Source: Bdellovibrionales bacterium
Lineage (GTDB): Bacteria > Bdellovibrionota > Bacteriovoracia > Bacteriovoracales > Bacteriovoracaceae
Length of the DNA stretch: 40,815 nt
Reading direction: 5' to 3'
NCBI GenBank assembly: GCA_023250815.1
Contig: JAHEZZ010000003.1
Location: forward strand, 1-40,815
Below the pieces are notes generated by a model. It searched no databases. It saw only the letters and a list, made by a program, of their open reading frames with translations, and was not told the DNA's origin. This document shows positions 8,078-17,323 of the stretch, piece after piece (within the stretch, counting starts at the first letter, position 1; each line of letters begins with the position of its first letter). The position numbers were made by a program, and so were the translations under genes.

Positions 8078-9956
8078 ACTTGCTCTACAGTTTAAAAAAG
8101 CATTTCAGAATCTTTCAAGGTTTTACCCTTTTATTTTTGTTTCATCGTTTATCATTTTAATATTTCAATACAGCTTTCCCTCAATTGAGGCAGTCTTTTA
8201 CGATTTTAGAATTAAATATGATTTTGGAATTAAGCAATCACCCGAGACGGTTTTAGTTATAATGGATGAGGAAAGTGATGAGTTTTTGGGAGAAAAGTAT
8301 CCTTATACCTATTCAAGTCATCTGAAGGCAATGGAGAAGATTGCAAAAGATGGCCCAGCTATTATAAATTATTTTGTTTCTTTCTTGCCTCCGGAAAATA
8401 TCGAAGAATCGACAAGCTTGAGTAAGTTTAAAGATAAAATTAATGATTATAAAAACAGTGGTGGTGGATTTCGCTTTGCAACCGATGTAGACACCTGGGG
8501 AGAGCAACTTCCACCTTCTGCATTGGCGGATACAGGGCATTCCCTTGCTATTATCAATGTGGATAATGCATCTTTTTCAAAAGATGACATTTCCAGACGT
8601 GCAGTTTTGACAATCTCGGGAGAAAATTCTTTACACCTTTGGACTGCAAATAAATATCGAGAAATAAAAAAGAGACCACCAATTGTTAACAAAGATATTT
8701 GGGGAGCTTATTATTTGCGGGAAGCCGATGCACTTTTTTTTCTTTTTAGATACGCTGTAAATCCTCATGATAAAAATTCTGTGGTTAAATCAATTCCTTT
8801 CCATCGGGTTTTGGTTGGCAATTTCCCAGAGGGGTATTTTAAAAACAAAATAGTACTAGTGGGGTCAGCATTTACGTCGAATGCCAATGATTTTGCCCTC
8901 ACGCCATTTTCTAAAGATGAAATAAAGGTGCCCAAATTATTTATCCATTCTCAAATTATTAATTCCCTAATACAAGAAAAAACAGTTTTGCAGGTAAGCA
9001 AAACGATTTCTTTTTTATTTTGTCTTTTTATTTCAATAATTTTATCAATTTATATTTTAAAAAATAATCCAAGCCATGGACTTGTCATCACGGTATCCGT
9101 TATGGGCGTAGTTTTTCTTATCTCTTATTTTGTATTTTGTATTTTTGGGGTATGGATTTATTTAACACAAATTATTTTAACAATTTTTGCGACATACTAT
9201 ATTTGGGTTCCCTTTAGGGCGATTGAGGAATATCAGCAAAGATTTGCCATAGAGGAAGAGTCAAAAATTCTAAAACAGGTGGAAAGCTTAAAACAAAACT
9301 TTATTTCATTAATGAGTCATGATTTAAAAACACCGGTTGCTAGAATCGCAGGGATTGTGGATGTTTTAATGAGATTTGATATTCAAGAAAATGCCAAAAT
9401 TGAATTGAAAAAAATAACAGATTCAACGAAAGAGCTTAATAAATTTATAACTTCAATTTTAGATCTTACAAAAATTGAATCGAGAAATTTGTCTCTTAAT
9501 TTAGTTTCAAAAGATATTAATATGGTTATCAAGTCTGTCATTGACGATCTTCACCATGACGCTTCTTTGAAAGATATAAAAATTAAAGATGACCTATCTC
9601 CACTTTACCCAATTCAAATTGATATTGTTTTGATCAAAAGAGTAATTTCTAATCTTGTTGAAAATGCTATTAAATACTCAGGAAGTGGAACTGAAATTTA
9701 TTTAAAAAGCTGGGACGATGCTCAGTCTGTATATGTTCAAATTGATGACACCGGGATTGGAATCCCGGAAGAAGACATAAGACATATTTTCGACAAGTTC
9801 TATCGGGTATTAAATGACAATACTCACGCCATAAAGGGCTCAGGACTTGGGTTATATTTAGTAAAATATTTTGTTGAGTTACATGGTGCTACAATTACAG
9901 CTAATTCAAAGATTGGCGAAGGCACATCTTTCTTAATAACATTTAAGAATAGATAA
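8058..9956 (+). CDS. CHASE2-domain sensor histidine kinase
   Basis: CHASE2-like extracytoplasmic region, 3 TMs, H-box SLMSHDLKTPVARI, HATPase N/G boxes (NLVENAIKYS, DTGIGIPEEDI, GSGLGLYLVKYF). Confidence 0.9.
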   Translation: MKHLITKLALQFKKAFQNLSRFYPFIFVSSFIILIFQYSFPSIEAVFYDFRIKYDFGIKQSPETVLVIMDEESDEFLGEKYPYTYSSHLKAMEKIAKDGPAIINYFVSFLPPENIEESTSLSKFKDKINDYKNSGGGFRFATDVDTWGEQLPPSALADTGHSLAIINVDNASFSKDDISRRAVLTISGENSLHLWTANKYREIKKRPPIVNKDIWGAYYLREADALFFLFRYAVNPHDKNSVVKSIPFHRVLVGNFPEGYFKNKIVLVGSAFTSNANDFALTPFSKDEIKVPKLFIHSQIINSLIQEKTVLQVSKTISFLFCLFISIILSIYILKNNPSHGLVITVSVMGVVFLISYFVFCIFGVWIYLTQIILTIFATYYIWVPFRAIEEYQQRFAIEEESKILKQVESLKQNFISLMSHDLKTPVARIAGIVDVLMRFDIQENAKIELKKITDSTKELNKFITSILDLTKIESRNLSLNLVSKDINMVIKSVIDDLHHDASLKDIKIKDDLSPLYPIQIDIVLIKRVISNLVENAIKYSGSGTEIYLKSWDDAQSVYVQIDDTGIGIPEEDIRHIFDKFYRVLNDNTHAIKGSGLGLYLVKYFVELHGATITANSKIGEGTSFLITFKNR

Positions 9957-9966
9957 GGGGGATTTG

Positions 9967-11448
9967 ATGAATAGAGTTTTGGTAGTAGATGATGATCAGG
10001 TGCTTAGAGATTCTGTTAAAAGTTCTCTTGAATATCATAATTTTGTAGTGGACACCGCTTCAAATGGAAAAGAAGCACTATCGGCAATTTATAAAGAAAA
10101 ATACGATTTGGTACTGATGGATGTCAACATGCCAGAAATGAATGGCATGCAAGCATTGGTTGAAATTAAAAAATATGATCCTTCAATTATTGTTTTGATT
10201 TTAACTGCATATTCAAATGTTGGAGATGCTGTTAAGGCGGTAAAAGAGGGCGCTTATAATTATTTGGAAAAACCAATTACCTCTGAAAACCTTGCGGCCC
10301 TAATTAAACGGGCCCTAAAGGCAAGGTCCTTAGTTGAAACCTCAGCTTTTTCTGCGCCTTCTCTTTCTTTGGGAAAAACGACAGATGATAAATTTGTTGG
10401 CGAATCTGATGTTATGAAAAAAGTCTTTGGCGTGATCATGCGCTTGGCCCAGGTTAACACACCAGTTCTTATTCGAGGTGAATCAGGCACAGGGAAAGAG
10501 CTTGTGGCAAAAGCGATTCATTACAATGGGCCCAGAAAAGATGAAAAGTTTGTGACCATTAACTTGGCGGCAGTTCCTGATAATTTAATCGAATCTGAAT
10601 TATTTGGACATGAAAAGGGGGCCTTTACAGGAGCAACTGAAAGAAAAATTGGAAAATTTCAATTTGCTGATGGTGGAACAATTTTTTTGGATGAAATTGG
10701 CGACGTTACTCCACCCATGCAAGTAAAACTTCTTCGGGTCTTACAGGAAAAAACTTTCACCCCAGTGGGTTCTAACCGCGATGTTAAGGTTGATGTTAGG
10801 ATAATTGCAGCTTCTCATAAGCCATTTGAAGAGATGATTAAAGCGGGAACCTTTCGAGAAGACTTGTTTTATCGTTTAAATGTTCTTCCTGTTTATTTGC
10901 CACCAGTAAGGGAAAGGGTTTTAGATATACCTCACCTGATTGGATATTATGTTAAATATTTTAACAACGTTCACAATCTCAACATTGTTGGACCGACGGT
11001 TGAGGCCATGAAGCTTCTTTCTGTATATGCATGGCCGGGAAATATTCGCGAGCTTAGAAATGTGATTGAGCATGCATTTATTATTGAATCGACTGATTAT
11101 ATTCAGGCCAGCTCTCTTCCCGAGTCAGTGAAGAGAGGTTCAAAGATTATTTCCAAACAAGTTGAAGAAGACGAGTTGATTGATTTTGAAGGGATTAAAG
11201 ATTCTGTTTTGGATGGAGAAAAGAATGCATCTGATTCAAAAGGATATGATTTTTCTTTTGCGGCAATTAGTGAAAGTAATTTGGATTTTCAATTTGCGAA
11301 AGATTGTTTTGAAAAAGAATTTATTGTCTATGCTTTAAAGCTAAATAGGGGAAAAATTAATCAAACGGCCCTCAAGGCAAACATTCCCAAAAAAACACTT
11401 TTGAGGAAAATTGAAAAATATTCGATAAATCCAAAGGAATATTACTAG
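9967..11448 (+). CDS. Sigma-54-dependent NtrC-family response regulator
   Basis: Receiver (VVDDDQVLRD, VLMDVNMPEMNG), AAA+ (GESGTGKE, GAFTGA), C-terminal Fis-type HTH. ATG at 9967 is preferred over TTG at 9964, with upstream AAGGGGGA. Confidence 0.93.
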   Translation: MNRVLVVDDDQVLRDSVKSSLEYHNFVVDTASNGKEALSAIYKEKYDLVLMDVNMPEMNGMQALVEIKKYDPSIIVLILTAYSNVGDAVKAVKEGAYNYLEKPITSENLAALIKRALKARSLVETSAFSAPSLSLGKTTDDKFVGESDVMKKVFGVIMRLAQVNTPVLIRGESGTGKELVAKAIHYNGPRKDEKFVTINLAAVPDNLIESELFGHEKGAFTGATERKIGKFQFADGGTIFLDEIGDVTPPMQVKLLRVLQEKTFTPVGSNRDVKVDVRIIAASHKPFEEMIKAGTFREDLFYRLNVLPVYLPPVRERVLDIPHLIGYYVKYFNNVHNLNIVGPTVEAMKLLSVYAWPGNIRELRNVIEHAFIIESTDYIQASSLPESVKRGSKIISKQVEEDELIDFEGIKDSVLDGEKNASDSKGYDFSFAAISESNLDFQFAKDCFEKEFIVYALKLNRGKINQTALKANIPKKTLLRKIEKYSINPKEYY

Positions 11449-11456
11449 GAAATTGA

Positions 11457-11957
11457 ATGAAAAATATTTGGGCTTGTTCTATTATTGGCTCTTTTATTAT
11501 TATTGTTGATCAAATCACAAAAGCAGTTATTCAAGATAAATTGTACTTGGGACAGTCGATCAAAGTTATCGACGGATTTTTTAACATTACATATGTAAAA
11601 AACCCTGGAGCTGCTTTTGGCTTTATGGCAGGGGCAAATGAACCGGTAAGAAAGTTTTTGTTTTTACTTATTCCCGTTTTTGCTTGCTTTTGGCTTTTGT
11701 ATTTGATTTGGGGTGTTCGCAATAAAAATAAATTGTTGTGCTTTGCTTATTCTATGATTTTGTCCGGGGCGATCGGAAATTTAATAGATCGTTTTTCTTT
11801 GGGGTATGTGGTGGACTTTTTAGAATTTTATCTAGGGAAATCATATTTTCCAGCGTTTAATGTTGCGGATAGCTCAATTAGTGTTGCTGCTGGGCTTTTG
11901 GTTATAGATTTTTTAATAGAATTTAAGAATAAAAAAAATGCTACCAATTCTATTTGA
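11457..11957 (+). CDS. lspA: Lipoprotein signal peptidase (signal peptidase II)
   Basis: VDQITKAVIQ, NPGAAFG, GAIGNLIDR, VVDFLEF, FPAFNVADSSI: catalytic Asp motifs present. Confidence 0.95.
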   Translation: MKNIWACSIIGSFIIIVDQITKAVIQDKLYLGQSIKVIDGFFNITYVKNPGAAFGFMAGANEPVRKFLFLLIPVFACFWLLYLIWGVRNKNKLLCFAYSMILSGAIGNLIDRFSLGYVVDFLEFYLGKSYFPAFNVADSSISVAAGLLVIDFLIEFKNKKNATNSI

Positions 11958-12675
11958 GGCTTTTGGCCTTAAAATTTTTTCTTATCCTTTGATGATCGGA
12001 CTTTGTACAGGCCTTGGCCTGACTTTACTTAATTCATTAAGAGAGACTAACAAAATAACCACAAAATATTATTATTCTTTTTTGGGAGGAGTTTTGTTTT
12101 TTGCCTGGTTTGGAGCAAAGGTTTTTTTTCTATGTTTCTCAAAGATTGAAAATAGTTCTAAATATTTACTTAATTCTAACTTTTGGATGGGTGGTGGCTT
12201 TGTTTTTTACGGAGGGCTGATTTTTGCAACTCTTTACGCTTTGTTCTTCATTTTTGTTTTAAAGAAATTTAAATGGGAAGAGGGAAAATATCTTTTGCCT
12301 GTTTTAACGATTTCCCACGGAGTCGGTCGATTTGGTTGTGTCCTTGCAGGTTGTTGTTTTGGATCTCAAACTGATTTTATTTTGTCTATAAATCATAGAC
12401 ATCCGGTGCAGCTTTATGAGGGGATTATTTTAATTATTTTTGGAATTTACTTTTTTAAAACAATAGATAAATTAGATACTCTAAAATCATTAATATTGTA
12501 TTTAATTTTTTATTCTATTTTACGTTTTAATATGGAATTTTTGCGAGATGATTTAATACGCGGAACACTTTTTGGATTAAGCACATCGCAAACTATTTCA
12601 ACTTTACTTTTTTTGTTGGGTATAATTCTTTATATATACCAATCCCTTTACTTGAAAAGAAAATCACTTTCCTAA
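11938..12675 (+). CDS. lgt: Prolipoprotein diacylglyceryl transferase-like protein (divergent Lgt)
   Basis: GGGFVFYGGLI, HGVGRFGCVLAGCCFG, RHPVQLYEG, SILRFNMEFLRDD; overlaps lspA. Confidence 0.8.
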   Translation: MLPILFEAFGLKIFSYPLMIGLCTGLGLTLLNSLRETNKITTKYYYSFLGGVLFFAWFGAKVFFLCFSKIENSSKYLLNSNFWMGGGFVFYGGLIFATLYALFFIFVLKKFKWEEGKYLLPVLTISHGVGRFGCVLAGCCFGSQTDFILSINHRHPVQLYEGIILIIFGIYFFKTIDKLDTLKSLILYLIFYSILRFNMEFLRDDLIRGTLFGLSTSQTISTLLFLLGIILYIYQSLYLKRKSLS

Positions 12676-13062
12676 CACTGTAGATTTTTCTGTCATAAGC
12701 TTTAGTTTTTCTTCGGTTATATAAAGCTCAGATTTTTCAGTTTCTCCTGACCAGGCAGTAAAGGCATCGTCGTGGTGATACATTGTTATTGTTTCCCATG
12801 GGCAATCTTGAGAACAGTTTTGGCAACCGATGCAGCGAGCGAGATCAATTTCAACGACCTGTTGAAAGCTGGGATTTTCAGGGTTGGGCCCTGGTACAAG
12901 TTCTATTGAATCAACAGGACAGCCGGCAATACAAACTTCACAGCCGGTACAACCACTCTGATGAACAACGGCCAAAAGTTTTGGAGGTTTTTTTCCTTTT
13001 CTGAGAGGTTTTAGGCGCGCTGTGTGAAAGGTGTTTTCAATAAATTTATTTTCTGTGCTCAC
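12664..13062 (-). CDS. 4Fe-4S dicluster ferredoxin
   Basis: CTGCEVCIAGCPVD and CIGCQNCSQDCPWE; GTG start preceded by AGGAGT. Confidence 0.85.
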   Translation of the reverse strand: MSTENKFIENTFHTARLKPLRKGKKPPKLLAVVHQSGCTGCEVCIAGCPVDSIELVPGPNPENPSFQQVVEIDLARCIGCQNCSQDCPWETITMYHHDDAFTAWSGETEKSELYITEEKLKLMTEKSTVLGK

Positions 13063-13216
13063 TCTTGACTCCTAAATATATTCTAAATTTAGTAACACTA
13101 GTTTCAAACATCAAGTAGAATATGCATAATTTTACAAGAAGCTGATTTATACTTATAACCATTAGATCTTATCAAGCATTATTACCCTATGTTCAATTTA
13201 TTTTTAGGGGTTTTTT

Positions 13217-16200
13217 ATGCCACGTCTTAGATTTGTAACTGCGGCCGGCCTTTTTGATGGGCATGACGTTTCGATTAACATTATCCGTAGAATGCTACAA
13301 GAAAGAGGCGTAGAAGTTATTCATTTGGGGCACAACCGTTCATGCTTGGAAGTAGTCAATGCGGTATTGCAAGAAGACGCTCATGCTGTCGCCATTAGTT
13401 CTTATCAGGGCGGTCATAATGAATATTTTTTATACATAAAAGAGCTTTTAGATAAACAAGGTGCAACTGATGTTCGTATTTTTGGCGGAGGTGGGGGGGT
13501 TATAACTAAGAATGAAATTATTTCTCTGCAAGAAAAGGGAATCACAAAGATATATTCTCCAGAAGATGGAATGAAATTAGGACTTGAGGGAATTATCGAT
13601 GACATGATAACAAAAACTAATTACTCCACAATTCAAAACTACAAGTATGCTCCTTTAAAAATATCCAGCGATCTTTTTCAAGTGGCCAAAACCATCAGCT
13701 ACATAGAAGAAAATGGCAAATTGCCAGAGAATAATTTAGTTAAAAATAAAAATTGCCAGGTCCTTGGTGTCACTGGAACCGGTGGTGCTGGAAAATCGTC
13801 ACTCATTGATGAGCTTCTTCTTCGCTTTAAACATTTTCACCCTGAACTTAAAGTTGCATTAATTTCAGTGGACCCAACTAAGAAAAAAAATCAAGGTGCT
13901 TTGCTTGGAGATCGTATTAGACTTGGAGCTGCAAAATATCCTAATTTTTACATCAGGTCATTGGCCACCAGAGAGTCTGGCAATGAACTTAGCCCTCATA
14001 TTAATTTAGTTTTAGAATATTTGAAGTCGCTTGATTTTAACATGATCTTGGTGGAGACCTCGGGGATAGGCCAAGCTTCTGATGCGATCACAAAAGTTTC
14101 CAACAAATGTTTATATGTGATGACTCCAGAATATGGTGCCCAGACTCAGTTAGAAAAAATTGAAATGCTAGATGCTGCTAGCTATGTTGTGCTTAATAAA
14201 TTTGAAAGACAGAGATCAGAAGACGCACTAAGAGATATTAGGAAACAATATAAAAGAAATAAAAAAATTTTTGATAAAAATGAAAATGACGAACATCTTC
14301 CTATTTTTGGAACAGTGGCTTCCCATTTTAATGATCCAGGAGTGAACGATCTTTATTATAATATTTGCCAAGATTTTAATTTGGGTGTGGAGAGTTTAAA
14401 TGGAGTTGTTCGCTCCCGTTGTTCGAAGGCCAAGGGTCAAATTGTTCCAATAGAGAAACAGAATTACTTAAGGGAAATTTCTCAAATTTGCAAAGACTAT
14501 AATAGGCGAGCAATACAAAAATCTTCTGAAATTAAAAAACTTGAAGCGATGAAAATTGTCAAAGAAATTATTCAAGAGGAATCAATTGATAAAGAAATTA
14601 AAAAGTTATGCGATTCAATTGGAACCGATGCCCTTTTAGAACTAGATATTGGCAAAGAGAAGATTAATTATTTAAAGCAAGATGAATTTAATTACATGGC
14701 ACGAGATAAAAAGATTACGATCAAAACAAAATACACTAGTTTGAGTGGAATAAGTATTTCCAAGGTTGCAGTCCCTCATTTCTCAAGTGACTGTGATTTT
14801 TATAAGTTTATTAAACTACAAAATATACCAGGGGAGTTTCCTTTTAGCGCTGGGATTTTTCCTTTTCGGCGAAATGATGAAGACCCCAAAAGGATGTTTG
14901 CGGGAGAGGGTGGCCCAGTTAGAACAAATTCAAGATTTCATTTTCTGTCGAAGGATGATCATGCTAAGCGATTATCGACGGCCTTTGATTCAGTGACTCT
15001 TTATGGACAAGATCCAGATCATAGACCAGATATTTTTGGAAAGATTGGGGAGTCGGGAGTTAGTATTGCGACAGTAGAGGACATGGAGGATCTTTATAGA
15101 GGGTTTAAACTAACAGATAATTCCACCTCCGTCTCAATGACAATCAATGGGCCAGCACCAATTATTTTGGCAATGTTTATGAATGTGGCGCTAAGGCAAG
15201 AACTGGGAAAAAAAGAAATATACACTTCAGAAGAAATAAAAGGTGTACTTCAAAAAGTAAGGGGAACTGTTCAGGCCGATATTTTAAAAGAAGATCAAGC
15301 ACAAAATACTTGTATTTTCTCTCTTCCTTTTGCTCTAAAGATGATGGGTGATATTCAAGAATACTTTTCACAGAATAAAATTAAAAATTATTATACTGTT
15401 TCAATAAGTGGTTATCACATTGCGGAGGCCGGTGCAAACCCAATCACTCAACTTGCTTTTACTTTAGCGAATGGCTTCACCTATGTGGAGTATTATTTAA
15501 GTCGAGGTATTTTGATTAATGATTTTTGCGAAAACCTTTCATTCTTTTTTAGCAATGGTCTTGATCCTGAGTATACAGTTATTGGCAGAGTGGCCAGAAA
15601 GATTTGGGCAGTTGTTTTAAAATATAAATATAATGCTAACTTTAAATCTCAAAAATTTAAATATCATGTTCAAACTTCTGGTCGTTCTCTTCATGCTCAA
15701 GAAATTGATTTTAACGATATTAGGACGACGCTGCAGGCATTTATAGCCTTAAGTGATAACTGTAATTCTCTTCATACTAATGCATTTGATGAAGCAATCA
15801 CAACTCCCACAGTGGATTCTGTTAGAAGAGCAATGGCAATTCAAATGATTATTAATAAAGAATTCGGATTAAGCAAAACGGACAATGCTCTTCAGGGATA
15901 CTTCATTGTGGATGAATTAAGTGAATGGGTTGAAGGCGCAGTGCTCGAAGAGTTTGAAAGAATTTCTGATAAGGGCGGAGTTCTAGGTGCCATGGAAAGC
16001 ATGTATCAAAGGTCTAAAATACAAGACGAGTCGATTTATTATGAAAATCTGAAAGACTCAGGAAAATTGCCAATTGTTGGAGTAAATACTTATCTTCCTG
16101 ATAAAAATGAAGAACAAAAAGCCCCAGAGGTTCAGCTTACTCGGGCATCTTATAAAGAAAAAGAAGAACAAATAACCAGATTAAATAATTTTAAAGAAAA

Positions 16201-16363
16201 AAATTTAAAAAGTTCAAAAGATTATTTAAAAAGGCTTAAAGAAGTTGCTGTTAGCAATGGAAATATTTTTGAAGAACTACTTACGACAGTGAGATATTGC
16301 TCGCTTGGAGAGATTACTAACTCTCTTTTTGAAATCGGCGGTGAATACCGACGAAGCGTATAA
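13217..16363 (+). CDS. icmF: Fused isobutyryl-CoA mutase-type enzyme (B12-binding + G-protein chaperone + mutase), IcmF
   Basis: B12-binding GLFDGHDVSINIIRRML, MeaB-like P-loop GVTGTGGAGKSSL, mutase FPFSAGIFPFRRNDEDPKRMFAGEG, GYHIAEAGANPITQLAFTLANGFTYVEYYLSRG. Confidence 0.95.
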   Translation: MPRLRFVTAAGLFDGHDVSINIIRRMLQERGVEVIHLGHNRSCLEVVNAVLQEDAHAVAISSYQGGHNEYFLYIKELLDKQGATDVRIFGGGGGVITKNEIISLQEKGITKIYSPEDGMKLGLEGIIDDMITKTNYSTIQNYKYAPLKISSDLFQVAKTISYIEENGKLPENNLVKNKNCQVLGVTGTGGAGKSSLIDELLLRFKHFHPELKVALISVDPTKKKNQGALLGDRIRLGAAKYPNFYIRSLATRESGNELSPHINLVLEYLKSLDFNMILVETSGIGQASDAITKVSNKCLYVMTPEYGAQTQLEKIEMLDAASYVVLNKFERQRSEDALRDIRKQYKRNKKIFDKNENDEHLPIFGTVASHFNDPGVNDLYYNICQDFNLGVESLNGVVRSRCSKAKGQIVPIEKQNYLREISQICKDYNRRAIQKSSEIKKLEAMKIVKEIIQEESIDKEIKKLCDSIGTDALLELDIGKEKINYLKQDEFNYMARDKKITIKTKYTSLSGISISKVAVPHFSSDCDFYKFIKLQNIPGEFPFSAGIFPFRRNDEDPKRMFAGEGGPVRTNSRFHFLSKDDHAKRLSTAFDSVTLYGQDPDHRPDIFGKIGESGVSIATVEDMEDLYRGFKLTDNSTSVSMTINGPAPIILAMFMNVALRQELGKKEIYTSEEIKGVLQKVRGTVQADILKEDQAQNTCIFSLPFALKMMGDIQEYFSQNKIKNYYTVSISGYHIAEAGANPITQLAFTLANGFTYVEYYLSRGILINDFCENLSFFFSNGLDPEYTVIGRVARKIWAVVLKYKYNANFKSQKFKYHVQTSGRSLHAQEIDFNDIRTTLQAFIALSDNCNSLHTNAFDEAITTPTVDSVRRAMAIQMIINKEFGLSKTDNALQGYFIVDELSEWVEGAVLEEFERISDKGGVLGAMESMYQRSKIQDESIYYENLKDSGKLPIVGVNTYLPDKNEEQKAPEVQLTRASYKEKEEQITRLNNFKEKNLKSSKDYLKRLKEVAVSNGNIFEELLTTVRYCSLGEITNSLFEIGGEYRRSV

Positions 16364-16371
16364 GGGGAATT

Positions 16372-16941
16372 ATGGCCGAGAAAAAAACCAAAATATATAC
16401 CAAGAAAGGTGATGATGGTTTTACCTCACTGGTTGGTGGGCAACGGGTTCATAAGTCTGAACAGATGATTGAAAAATATGGGGAAGTAGATGAACTTAAT
16501 TCGCATATCGGGCTTCTTCTGTTTTATATGTCAGATAATGAAAAATTAAAAATATGTATAACTTGTCTTAAAAATATTCAAAATCGTTTATTTGATCTCG
16601 GAAGTAATTTGGCATCTCGATCCGAAGACCGGAGCAGATTTAAACTTCCCCAGATGAACGACAAAATGATAAAATCAATAGAGTCAGAAATAGATAGATT
16701 AGATAATGATTTGGCCCCTCTTAAAAACTTTATTCTTCCCGGTGGAAATTTGGCAGCGGCGCAAGCCCATATATGTAGGACAGTTTGTCGCAGGGTTGAG
16801 AGAGTAATTTTGAGGGGGGATAGTACATTATTACCACCGTTTTCATTAGAGTTTATTAATCGCTTGTCAGATTATTTATTTGTGTTAGCAAGATATTTGA
16901 ATCATATTGAAAATATTAATGAAGAGTTATGGGAACTTTGA
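16372..16941 (+). CDS. PduO-type cob(I)alamin adenosyltransferase
   Basis: IYTKKGDDGFTSLVGGQRVHKS, RTVCRRVERVI, RLSDYLFVLARYLN. Confidence 0.93.
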   Translation: MAEKKTKIYTKKGDDGFTSLVGGQRVHKSEQMIEKYGEVDELNSHIGLLLFYMSDNEKLKICITCLKNIQNRLFDLGSNLASRSEDRSRFKLPQMNDKMIKSIESEIDRLDNDLAPLKNFILPGGNLAAAQAHICRTVCRRVERVILRGDSTLLPPFSLEFINRLSDYLFVLARYLNHIENINEELWEL

Positions 16942-16983
16942 TTTAAGCAATAAAACTAATTAATTCGGTAAATAGAGGTTTTT

Positions 16984-17310
16984 ATGATTATAGAAATTAC
17001 AGAAAAGGCCAAGGAATATATTTTAGGTACATATAAAAAAGATTGTGTTGAGATTACACGGCCCATTCGTCTAAAGGTTATTGGCGGAGGGTGCTCGGGA
17101 ATGTCGTATAAAATGGAATTTGGCGAAAAAACGGACAAAGACAATTTTTTAGAATTTGGCGATTTGAAAGTAGTCATAGATTTAAAATCGAGTATTTATC
17201 TTAAAGGTGTTACCCTTGATTATAAAGATGGTCTTGAGGGAAAGGGGATTGTATTTATAAATCCAAGTGCAAAAAACACCTGTGGTTGTGGGGAATCATT
17301 TTCTGTCTAG
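16984..17310 (+). CDS. A-type iron-sulfur carrier (HesB/IscA/ErpA family)
   Basis: GGGCSGMSYKMEF and NPSAKNTCGCGESFSV: conserved three-Cys pattern. Confidence 0.93.
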   Translation: MIIEITEKAKEYILGTYKKDCVEITRPIRLKVIGGGCSGMSYKMEFGEKTDKDNFLEFGDLKVVIDLKSSIYLKGVTLDYKDGLEGKGIVFINPSAKNTCGCGESFSV

Positions 17311-17323
17311 CTATAAAAAATTT

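Noticed and set aside
8313-8692. Minus ORFs inside the CHASE2 kinase gene
   Set aside because: Antisense to the CHASE2 domain coding sequence; no motif or start context.
12783-13004. + strand ORF antisense to the ferredoxin
   Set aside because: The Cys-cluster ferredoxin on the minus strand explains the sequence.
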